Assembly (NCBI GenBank): GCA_028565635.1
Contig: JAOXYB010008900.1
Location: forward strand, 1 to 37,455
Source: Phoronis ovalis
Lineage: Eukaryota > Phoronida > Phoronidae
Reading direction: 5' to 3'
Length of the DNA stretch: 37,455 nt
This document shows, piece by piece, positions 1 to 9,519 of this stretch; the stretch's first letter is position 1; each line of letters opens with the position of its first letter. Both the position numbers and the translations under genes were made by a program. The notes beneath the pieces are model-generated. The model saw only the letters and a program-made list of their open reading frames with translations. It was not told the origin of the DNA and ran no database searches.

Positions 1-225
1 TAATATTTGCAAAATTTCGATCAGCACCTTATACAAATATAGGTTCTACACATAATTCTTAAAAATTGTTTTTTTTCCAATATTTTTGATCAATTAAAAA
101 AGAAAAGTAGCAATAAATGTTTGAAAGCTCTTTTAAATAATATACTAGCAGTGTTTTTTACATCAGCTTCGCATTGACATTTTGGTTGGATACTAAATTG
201 GAACTAAGGGATATCCCAAATATAC
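1..225 (-). other. Intron 5 of racemase copy C (partial)
   Basis: There is no exon in this stretch. It is similar to the intron downstream of exon 5 in copy B (about 10810-11022), so the B/C duplication reaches at least to the left edge. The exon 6 expected next in the gene lies outside the window. Confidence 0.6.
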
Positions 226-3200
226 CTGCTCTAAGACATTTCTCTAAATCCTTCCCTTTTGGTTCTACGGCATAAACTGCAATAAAGATGATTTTGTCTC
301 TTGTAGTAACAATTTCAAAACACAGTCTCATGTTTGGATGTGGGATTATTTGGACATTTTTTCCATCGTAGTGTGGCGTTATTAATAATGTAATAACATG
401 TTTACTCGAAGGCCGATGTAGTATAAGTTTCAGCTCGCAGTATTGCTATAAATGCTGTTGACCAAGATCGACCAAATACTATCTTCCATGCAGGACTATT
501 TTTTATTTTTCAGCTTCTATCAAATTAATTCAAAATCTGCCTGAGAATACAGTTTTTCAAAAATATTCAAAATGACTAATTCTCACGTTTCTCTAATTAA
601 GGAGATTTGTTCATACCTTGTCTCAGGAACGTTACCTGGTATTGAGTTTGTCATTATTTCTATAAAAATTAGACTCACTTTTTGTTTGCGGTCGCATTTC
701 TAGGGCAGCCAATGAAATTCCTGAACACAAGCCACCACCATTTATTGGTACTAACACAGCATCTAAATCTGGAACTTGTTCAAATAATTCCAAACCTACA
801 GTACCCTATACAAAATCGTAAAACATCAGCTTTAAAAAAATTGATCTACATGTACATGTATTTTGTAGCACATAAAAATTATATATATTGAGAATTAGGA
901 ATTAACTTACAGAATAAATTTGTGAAATCAACAGCAGAATATGGAACCATTTTACTTGCAGGACAGAAAATAAATAACAAAAGCAGCATAAGCAGGTACT
1001 GCAGTATTGATAGTTATGGGCCATTTCACTGTGTTTAGATCATCAATTTTGATTGCCAATTAAAGTGTTGTCATTGTCTACGCTCGAAGTTTTTTTGTGC
1101 TTTCTATGCACTTTATTGAAATACAATAATAGTTCTACCTAAAATTCTAAAAAAGTACACGATTTCACTGAAAGAAAACAGGCCTACTTAATCAGCGTCG
1201 ACTCGAACAGTCAATATACACTCGCGCATCTGTTTCCTACACTCGAATCCCTTTTCCGGGTTTCGCACCGAAATTCTTGCTACTCAAACCATCGTTTCCG
1301 TAGACTCGTACAAGTTGCCAGTAACTCGTACAGATTTCCTACTGTTCAAGTTCCTGGCAACTTGTGCGAGTCTACGGAAACGACGGTTCGAGTAGATGAA
1401 TTTCGGTGCGAAACCTGGAAAAACGTTTGAGTGGTAGGAAACAGATGCGCGGGTGCGGATTGACGGCTAGAGTCTACGCTGGTTAGGTAGGCCTGGAAAA
1501 GTGTAAAGTTTGGTCAGAAGACACAATTAAAAGTGGATACAATGAAATTCAAGTACTTTATAAAGTTAAATTTTATTACCAATTACATGTTACAGTATGT
1601 TTCAAGTTATGCGCTTCCGTATATACAAAATACTAGTTTGTGATGCGGTAAAATGACGTCAAAAAATCTGAGTATCTGTCACAAACCAGTAGTACTTTAT
1701 CGGGAGAGCATAACTCGGTCTGTTTTCCGTTTTGAGGTCAATTGAATCTCATCTGCAGTATCCACTAGTTTTATTTTAAACATTTTACTTTGCCACGAGA
1801 AAGACCCGGAGAAAGATGTTCCTTCCTTAACATTGGTGGTGTTTTTAAGATTGTCGACTGCATGTAAATATAGTTCAGAATAATTTTGAACAGAGTTTTG
1901 TTTCGACGGATGAAGGATGCGTTTGCATGTGGGGAAGTAGATTAAAACAATAAAAAGAGTACGAGAGTAAATAATTAAAGTCATAATCTTGCCTAGAAGT
2001 CATGCACTATAATTCCATTTAAACTTCTTACATCATATTTTGTTATCCGGTTGACATTATCAATGGAATAATTCAAATACGCTGTTCACTCAGCGAATAG
2101 TGAGAGTTCCACTAGCTATGCCAGTATTTAAACTTCCCTACAGTAATTTATAAAAAAACAAACATCGTTTTTGTATGTCTTTAACGTCTTCCAAACGACA
2201 TGGAATTATTGAAATCACTTGTGGAAAAAGGCTCGTACAGAAGAGATGGGAACAATTTACAAAACTCAAGTTTGTTGGTGAGCACAGAATAACTTGTCGG
2301 ACCGAAGGAAAGTAGGACAAATGATCACTGAAATGTTACGTTAAATGGACGTAACAAAATTATTCTAATATCTGTCCGGTAACTACTTAGTGTTTTGTTA
2401 CTACCTGATTCCCAATGCGTATCATTTTAGTTAAATTATTTAATCCCCTGACAGATTTTGAGTAAGGTTCCAACGTGTCATGTCCTGTTCCTTATTTTCA
2501 AATGTACATGTACCACAAAAATGGGGTTGTGACATTACAAAAAGTCTATTTTACATATGTATTGCATTGCCAGAAGGGCTTTTTAAGAATTTGAGTCCTT
2601 ATCGTTCACGTATTAGAATTACCGCCACGTAGCTGTAGGAAAAATGGTTACTGTTTCAAATCTGAGTATTTGTAGTTTTCATGAAACCGACATGGCATCT
2701 GTCAGCAAGGTCATATTGATTCGTTAGATACATAACACAAATTCCTAATTATTGTTAGGTTATCACATTTCTCTTTTCGTTGCAGGTGTGTTCAAACAGC
2801 AGAAGATAAAAATAGAGAAAGTTTAGTTAACAAAAGTTGCAATTAATTTTTTAAACACACAAGAGTCGATACAACTGACAAACGCTTTGATGTACATCTG
2901 GGCTATATTTCGACAACTGTAATTTTTGTTGTGTACTCTTCAACGATCTATATCCCCTTTTCGTTCTATAACGTATTCTCGAATTACTAATGTAATAGCC
3001 CTAATTAATTTACGATTTGTCATTATCGATTGTGAAAGTTTGCTCATACTTTGTTCAAGAGGCAAGAATTGAAACTTCTGATCTTCGTTATTTTTAGAGA
3101 ATGTTAGCCCGCATTGTTTTAAAAGCTTGGAGCCGACTTGCATGGAGGTTTAAATAGATAGGCATTCGGCCATGCAACAAATTTAAAGTTGAATGCATCT

Positions 3201-4701
3201 TTATCTTGTCTCTTGATTTTCGATATTTTTCTTTAACATTTATAAAAATTATTATGACCGTTGAAAACTCGGCAGTTTTTTTAAGACTTCTAATTAAAAA
3301 GAACATAATTTATCGACCAGAATGAGAATGAGGCAAAAAATTAGGGAATTTGTATGCAGGGCTAACTTTAAGTTTTTTACCAAGACTCCCCTTCGTATAT
3401 AAAAGGTTTTAGAACTCAATTATATAAAATTGATTGCTACCTAAAACGAAGTTATTACAGTACCAGTATTTATAAACTTAACACATAACATATTTAAGGA
3501 GTATGCAGGTTGTATACTATAGTAGGAAAACTCTGGTGACCTACATTTCTTACAAACAAGCTTTTGTGTAAACTATGATTAAGATTAATTTTATTTCTAT
3601 TTCAGAAGTTACGAAGCTTCACAAGCAAAATCCATTTTTTTTTGTGTTAAAATATAAACTATCTGCAGAATTTGCTTCGGTAACATTTTGTGTAATCGAA
3701 TATACTGTCTAATTCGAATATGAAATTGACAACTAGTTTTTTTGGTTAATAATAATTACCTGGCCAGCTATAACGTCGTAATTGTCATGAGTTGAAATAT
3801 AGGTGAGGCCTCTTTCTTTGTCAATTAAATAATCAATTTCCTCCCTGAAAATAAAATACATCACATATAAGATTACAGTACACACTATAGTTGCAAAATC
3901 TTTACTTCAAAATGGACAAGAAATAGCGTTAATAAGATTTGCTACGCAGTTTGGTATAAAATGTTACATTCATAATTGTAAATAAAACATAACAACCTGG
4001 CCTGCCAGAAATCACCTTGAAGTTACATTAGGCTCACAGTAAGCCACCTCAGCACCGTATCCTTTAATTGCATTTACTTTAACAGGTGATGCAGTGTTAG
4101 ACACAACCACCATGCATGGCAAGGACACTAATCTCGCAGCCCAAGCTAAACCTTGGCCATGATTACCACTGCTTCCAGTTACAACACCCTGACACGAAGG
4201 ATCCTTCTCTTTTAGTGCAAGAACCTGTAAATAAAAATTAAAAAACCTCATCCAGCATGAAATGTTAAGTGACCAAAATATAGAAACGTGCCGGAAAATC
4301 ACCTTGTAATTAGATTAGGCTCACAGATAACCACCTCAGCACCGTATCCTTCAATAACAGTTACTTTAACAGATGATGCATTATTAAACACAACCACCAC
4401 ACATGGGGTCCTTCTCTTTTAGTGCAAGAACCTGTAAATAAAAATTAAAAAACTTATCCAGTACTTAGCGCATACAAGATACGTTAAAACAGAATACAGA
4501 ATAAAACCAATGTCCTACCGCATTCAGCGCCCCTCTTGCCTTGAAGGATCCAGTTTTCTGCAGATTTTCTGGTTTGAAAAACACTTCTCTTCCTGTTAGT
4601 TGATTTACAGTTAAACTGGTAAAAATGTCTGTCTTGTGAATTGTAGAACCAATTCTTTGATTAGCTCTCAGAATATCTTCAAACGTAACATGAAAAGTCA
4701 T
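226..4701 (-). CDS. SRR-like: Serine racemase / threonine dehydratase-like PLP enzyme, copy C (exons 1-5, 3' end outside window)
   Basis: Exons on the minus strand are 4519-4701, 4016-4224, 3760-3844, 679-805 and 226-276. All have GT-AG borders and the frame is open throughout. Exon 1 begins MTFHVTFEDIL and carries KTGSFKARGALNA, whose first-motif lysine region (SFK) is the PLP Schiff-base site of this family. Exon 2 holds SSGNHGQGL, the loop with the opposite-face catalytic serine. Exon 3 ends NYDVIAGQ. Exon 4 has PINGGGLCSG, the phosphate-binding glycine loop with Asn in the first position. Exon 5 reads YAVEPKGKDLEKC. The family racemises or deaminates serine, threonine or related amino acids in the cytosol; the substrate cannot be told here. 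Exons 6-8 lie to the left of the window. A defective extra exon 2 (4303-4431) sits between exons 1 and 2. Copy C could be functional if that exon is skipped. Exon 1 differs from copy B at 8 of 61 residues and exon 4 at 3 of 42. Confidence 0.88.
1179..1495. mobile_element. 317-bp foldback (MITE-like) element in intron 3 of copy C
   Basis: The two halves are near-perfect inverted repeats. The left end begins CAGGCCTACTTAATCAGCGT and the right end, read in reverse complement, begins CAGGCCTACCTAACCAGCGT. The arms stay paired up to about 1345. A GAAAA direct repeat flanks both ends. It is more GC-rich than its surroundings and has no coding capacity. The paralogous intron of copy B, near 12031, lacks the element while its flanks match, so the empty site is visible. 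The superfamily cannot be named from the sequence alone. Confidence 0.85.
1816..2826 (+). pseudogene. Decayed lectin copy nested antisense in intron 3 of racemase copy C
   Basis: Four pieces match the intact lectin gene at 6014-8928, in order. 1816-1863 resembles the signal-peptide exon: it shares the ATGTTC start and a tail matching FLRLSTA, but is frameshifted, with TAA as the fifth codon. About 2040-2110 resembles the linker exon (CCGGTTGACATTATCAATGG against CCGATGGACAATATTGATGG). About 2170-2325 resembles the sushi exon, with CTTCCAAACGACA and TGGAATTATTGAAATCACTT retained and in-frame stops present. 2786-2826 resembles the last exon. The two exons for the SUEL lectin domain are missing. 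The same set of remains lies in intron 3 of copy B, so the decay or insertion came before that duplication. Confidence 0.7.
4303..4431 (-). pseudogene. Defective duplicate of racemase exon 2 inside copy C (possible poison exon)
   Basis: This 129-nt piece repeats both ends of the neighbouring exon 2 (209 nt) but lacks 80 internal nt, including the SSGNHG catalytic loop. It keeps an acceptor like that of exon 2 (TTTATTTACAG) and a GTGATT donor. Translated in the exon-1 frame it reads VLALKEKDPM and then reaches TAA at codon 16. Its length would also break the frame into exon 3. It is either a dead exon that is skipped, or an exon whose inclusion would silence the transcript. The duplication included some flanking intron sequence. 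Confidence 0.8.
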
Positions 4702-4830
4702 AATTACGGAAAGCTGGGACTAATGAAACTAGACTAACAATATGAAATTCCGACTTGAGAGGAATTTACCTGTCTCGTTTTGAAACGACAACCCTGCCAC
4801 GTCACACACATATCGTTGTCGATGTGAATG
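4702..4830 (-). promoter_or_regulatory. Putative promoter-proximal region of racemase copy C
   Basis: Upstream of the start codon there is a block shared with copies A and B: GAGAGGAATTTACC followed by TGTCTCGTTTTGAAA. Just beyond it, at 4798-4805, is CACGTCAC, a CRE-like site (TGACGTG on the gene strand). Copy B has the same kind of site at the matching place. No TATA box is obvious. The regulatory role is inferred from conservation among paralogs. Confidence 0.4.
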
Positions 4831-5864
4831 CAGGGCTGGATTTGTCTTAACTATTTTTCGATGCCAAGACACTTATTTGTTTAAGATTTGCTTGCTAAAC
4901 ACAGCGATTGCTAAAGTTGTGTTATTATGGGTAGAACCTATTTACCAAAAATAAAAAAATTTGTTTGCTGAAATTGATAGTAAAAATCAATTGCTTAAAG
5001 ATATTGCCGCAGCAAAAAAAGTTTATCAGTATTCATACTTGACGAATAAGACAAAAAAGTTATATATGCCAATAGTTGTTTTGATCTATAATTACATTTC
5101 ATCGGATATTTAAAAAAGCAATAATGTACAAGGTTCTGTGTAAATGGTAGAAAAGCTACCATTTACCCAGATTTTATTTCAGTTTTTGTTTATGCAAACG
5201 TTTTTACCCTCTGCGAATGTACCAAGAAATTGGGGTCTGTAGCGTGTTTGAAAAAGATTCTCTTTACTTCAAAATACTTAAATATTGGATGGAAGTCATA
5301 AATGCACCCATCAGATCATAAATTGGTCAGCTACAATAGGCTGCATGAATTGGATAAATTTACAGATATTACAAACTACTTGGGACATTGTTCCATTCCC
5401 CGGTTCCATTCACACAATATACATTTTCTATCCCTTGCTCACCAAAGTTTAATGGATGCACACAAACAAAGATGACATTGTAAATTAATTAAGCAAAGGT
5501 AGAATGTATATTATGCACAAAAATGACATCAGCTTCCAAAACCGAGAAAATTCTAATTCCAATACATAGATACTCTATTAACAGTTTTAGATTTGGCTCT
5601 TGAGACGGAAGTTGAGACGGACATTCGGAAGAAAAACGGCAAAACCATTAAACAAAAGAATCGGATACGTGCCTATGTAAAGCAGGAATAAGTGGAAGAA
5701 AAACATTTCTTACTAGATTGCCTCTTTTTTAGCGATATTCGGTCTAAATTTGCACTCTTACTTCTATTTAGCTTTAAACCAAAGATCCAATTTTACAAAG
5801 TTAATGAGTTAAAAAAAATGTACACGATATAGCGTTCTTTGTGTATTAATAATGCATTCTAACT
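4831..5864. other. Intergenic spacer between racemase copy C and the lectin gene
   Basis: The two genes start back to back here. The sequence is AT-rich with no long open frame and no recognised RNA gene. A small hairpin (GGTAGAAAAGCTACC) lies near 5142-5156. I see nothing else I can support. Confidence 0.4.
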
Positions 5865-5875
5865 TATATATAAAA
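5865..5875 (+). promoter_or_regulatory. TATA-box candidate of the lectin gene
   Basis: The sequence is TATATATAAAA, about 140 nt upstream of the lectin start codon at 6014. The position is reasonable for a core promoter with a 5' leader of about 110 nt. AT-rich DNA yields such motifs by chance, so support is modest. Confidence 0.35.
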
Positions 5876-6013
5876 TTTAAGAACTTACACATCTGCTCGG
5901 CTAACGTATGTGATTGTTTGTCTTATGATTTGAGTATAAATTAGCTTCCATCTGTGTAATAGAAAAGTTTAAATTTGAACCTTTTACTGTTTACAACTTT
6001 TGCTGTGTGAACA

Positions 6014-8928
6014 ATGTTCATTCTATGTGTGACGCTGATAACTTTTTTAAGACTTTCAACGGCAGGTATGTGACTCATAATAGCAGTGCTTAGCACACAC
6101 TATGTAACATTGTGTTCAACAGAAAAGTACATACAGTTTTAAACTAAAACTATGTTGCTATCTTAAAACCTGCTGTAAAATAACATGTATTTATTCAAAA
6201 AGAAATTCTATAAGATAAGTAACAATAAACGGGGTGACAGTTTTCCTAAAACGTTTACAGGTGGATAGCATTGGATTGTTATGCCACCTGACATTTTTTT
6301 TTGTCACAGAACAATATTTTCCTCCATTTATATGTTGCAGCTTCAGAGACTGGTTTGGCATGTGAGCATGACACTCTGAGTTTGTCGTGTGAATCCGGTG
6401 CACTGATTCGAATCGACGGTGCAAACTACGGACGAACCGATTCCACGACATGCTCAAGCTCAGCTCAGTATGAGTAAGTTTTTCAATTTAAAGGATATGT
6501 ACATGTAGTACCATGTATTTCCATTTGATTTAAATTTTATATTACTGATTGACGCCATGTCAGCTAGCTACTATGATCTACTACTATAAAAGCGTGTCGG
6601 TATAACTTACTGATTGATTGTATTATATGATGAGATATCTAATTTTTTTTGTCACATTCGTGTAGTTGTAAATTTGAAGTTTATTAAAATTCTTTTAAAA
6701 CGCCTTAATTGATTGTTTTATTGATTCTAGTTGTAAATTCATGGTTTGACGACCGTTTTGTTATCTATACCTTACTAACCAGTGTCCGAAAATGTTGAAA
6801 TTACATTCCATCTAAAAATAAACTTGTTCCGAATTTCGAATTTATGTTATCATTTTAGTTGCAATTGTCAAGAGCCTTCATCTTTAAGTAAGGTAAAGGC
6901 CTGGTGTGATGATAAGGAGGTCTGTGACGTTCCGGCAAGTAATGAGCTGTTTGGAGACCCTTGCATGTATACGTATAAATACTTGTATGTGGAATATACT
7001 TGTTTACAGCCCGATTTACAGCCACAAGGTAGGTAATCACTTGGATCTGTTGACAATTTTAAGCAATTGACAGCTAAAGTCCGTCAGGTTGGTTCCATAT
7101 TAGTAAGCAAAAAGAAACAAGAAATGATTAAGAAAGATTTCAGAAAAAGATACCACTTTACCTAGGAATATACTTTTTGTACTTTATCTGAACAGGGTTT
7201 ATATATATATATATAAACCCTCTTCGGATAAAGTGCAAAAAATGTATTCCTAGGTAAAGTAGTATCTTTTTCTGAAATCTTTCTTATATCTACCCATCCA
7301 TCCACCCAAACATATATTTATATATATATATATTTGGGTGGATGGATAGATATTTCTTCAGGATGGATAGATATTTCTTCAGTATTTTACATTACCAGTG
7401 ATTCTGAATCTGGCGTCTTCTTACAGTCGCGCTGACTACTTTTGTACAAATTTAGAGAGCTTTATCTGAACCTGATCGAGGATATTATTTAACTTTAATT
7501 TAATAAATAAATATGATATATTGTGCTGTATTCGTATTTGCTTTTCGTGAACACAATATAAGGTGATTTGATCGAGTCATGAATTCCTTCTAAATCGATC
7601 TGCTACTGTTTATCATACATAAATCTCGCCCAGATACCCGAGAAACGATGGATTATAAATTATTTTTAACCTTTTTTCAATCGCATACGTTTTGCAGCCT
7701 GTCCGATGGACAATATTGATGGAATAAATTCCATACACACGATACATTCAGCGACAAGTATGGGGACAAGCTATGTAAGTAATTATGGTTACCTGCAATT
7801 CTTAAACTACATTTCAGTAGGTATTAAAAATTTAGACATTGCGTGTTTTTAAGTATATATAGCGATGACGCAATGGTTACAAAGAATTAGCTCTTCTTAC
7901 AGTAGCGTTCGACCTCTTCTTACAGTAGCATTCGACCTGTTATGAATATCATTAGTAAACACAAATTAAAAGTTAGAAAATTCAGCACTTCAGATAATTA
8001 TCAATAACACATCTTCAATTACAACAAAGCACTCGATTTCGGTGTTGTGGCTTTATTGTGTAAAATGATTATTGATATACCGTATTCAAACCCATACTCG
8101 TGGTTATTTTGTGTGCGCTTCAAGTGCATAGGCGCGGGAAGAGTTATAGCAGTTCAGTGATCGAAGTTTGACTTTGTTGCACATTCATATGTTTTCTTTT
8201 TCGTATAGATTGTATACAGGTGCCTTCCAAACCACACAGAAATTGTTAAGCTCACATGTGGAGAGAAGATTCTTGAAGAAGAAGTGGGAACAATGTACGA
8301 GCCCGCAACCCCGTATGATGGTGAATACAGAATGACTTGTAGGATCGACGGCACGTGGGACAAGTCACCACTGACATGTGACTCTTATGGTACGTACCGT
8401 AACACACACTTGTTTGACAATCATTGACTTTGTAATATCATGAGTACAGTTTTTAGTTTCGTACTATTTGATAAATTTGAAATTCAGTTGGACACTTGAT
8501 GTATGGTGTTTACAAAGAATCAACATGGATTTCAACATTTAATGAACTCTAATTTATTTTGAAATCTACTACACAAACTATGGAGTTTGAGGCTTTAATA
8601 GAGTTTGCATTAAATCAAAATTCAGATACTTCTCTTTTTTACTATAACCAGAAAGATGTGCATGAACCCTGTAGCTTATGCATTAGAGATATCACTAAGC
8701 AGGATAAACGCCGGATATAAAGGATTACTGAATCCTTGCGTTCAATTTTATGAAACTATATTTCAACAAGCCTGGTAAAAAGACTGAGATTGATTTTTCC
8801 AAAGATAACGAAATTGCGAAGTGACATTAGATTGTCACATTTCTGTTTTGTTAGGACAGGTGTGTTTAAACTGCGGCTGCATTTTTAAAACAGTTAATGT
8901 TTGCCCGGACCATCTGTGCTGTGGTTAG
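6014..8928 (+). CDS. Secreted SUEL-type lectin with sushi-like module
   Basis: Exons are 6014-6065, 6341-6473, 6859-7028, 7698-7774 and 8209-8389, plus a last exon best placed at 8855-8928, giving 228 residues. Residues 1-17 ([17 protein letters not shown]) are a signal peptide. Residues 18-118 form a SUEL / rhamnose-binding lectin domain, seen in [41 protein letters not shown] and nine cysteines. Residues 119-204 resemble a sushi (CCP) module with YRC, MTC and [10 protein letters not shown]. Such lectins bind galactose or rhamnose on cells or microbes, usually outside the cell and often in innate defence or in eggs. The last exon is uncertain: 8855-8928 gives a 24-residue tail with six cysteines, 8860-8888 gives a plain 9-residue tail, and 9034-9092 gives a tail with CPHGWESAWWFG. 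The gene stands alone on the plus strand between two minus-strand racemase copies. Confidence 0.85.
7130..7285. repeat. Foldback repeat with (TA)n loop in lectin intron 3
   Basis: The left arm starts AAGAAAGATTTCAGAAAAAG and the right arm ends CTTTTTCTGAAATCTTTCTT, its exact reverse complement. The arms are about 70 nt each and meet in GGGTTTATATATATATATAT. It is non-coding and MITE-like. No clear target-site duplication was found. Confidence 0.8.
7287..7352. repeat. Second hairpin with (TA)n loop
   Basis: The arm TATCTACCCATCCATCCACC pairs with GGTGGATGGATAGATA around a TATATATA loop. It directly abuts the previous foldback. A partial copy of the right arm (GGATGGATAGATATTTCTTC) follows it. 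Confidence 0.7.
7891..7936 (+). repeat. Two-copy 23-bp tandem repeat in lectin intron 4
   Basis: The unit CTCTTCTTACAGTAGCGTTC plus GAC is repeated once with a single base change (GCATTC). It contains a TTCTTACAG acceptor-like string, but there is no exon after it. Confidence 0.7.
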
Positions 8929-9246
8929 GTTTCGCAGCTTTGGTGTACACTACAATACATATTTTCAAAACGATGATCAATTAAAACGCTATAATTGATT
9001 TACAATTAGTATTTTTTTTAAAATTATTTTTAGAAAAGAATGCTGGTTTGTATTGCCCCCATGGCTGGGAGTCGGCTTGGTGGTTTGGCTAGACTGAAAT
9101 GCTTCTGCTGTGCAACACATTTTAAAATTAATTTAATGAAACAGTTATTTTCGTCTGTAACTTTATCGTACCTTTAGCATCTTTACAAACTCTGACACTG
9201 TCCTTTAAATTTTCAAACGTGATTTAAATGTATATTATGCAATAAT

Positions 9247-9252
9247 AATAAA
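9247..9252 (+). terminator. Polyadenylation signal candidate, lectin gene
   Basis: The sequence is AATAAA, lying after all three candidate last exons of the lectin gene and before the converging 3' end of racemase copy B. It is the best-placed plus-strand signal. Confidence 0.4.
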
Positions 9253-9396
9253 ATTCTGGTATACATGTTAACACACATTGCTTTTGATGAATTTTAATAT
9301 TCATTTACTAACGTGAATTTTATGTGTATACATTAATGCAGAACTTCTATTTTTAAGTTCAATTATGCCAAATATTTGATCACATTATTTTAAAGT

Positions 9397-9402
9397 TTTA
9401 TT
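9397..9402 (-). terminator. Polyadenylation signal candidate, racemase copy B
   Basis: TTTATT on the plus strand reads AATAAA on the gene strand, about 120 nt after the copy B stop codon at 9520-9522. The lectin and copy B end tail to tail here. Confidence 0.4.
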
Positions 9403-9519
9403 TTATATGAGTGGAGACAGCCGTTTGTTTTCAGGTAATGTGATAATAAAAGCCCCTTTTTGTTTTCTCTGATACGTCAATGACATGTCCAGATTATTAT
9501 TAATGTAATTATATCGTGA

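Noticed and set aside
1370-1400. tRNA B-box-like GGTTCGAG string
   Set aside because: It lies in one arm of the foldback element, with no A-box at the right distance and no cloverleaf.
1697-1984. 95-codon open frame on the minus strand, with a related frame at 12123-12395
   Set aside because: It is the reverse strand of the decayed lectin first exon and its flank. The similarity between the two frames follows from the duplication and is not evidence of selection on a protein.
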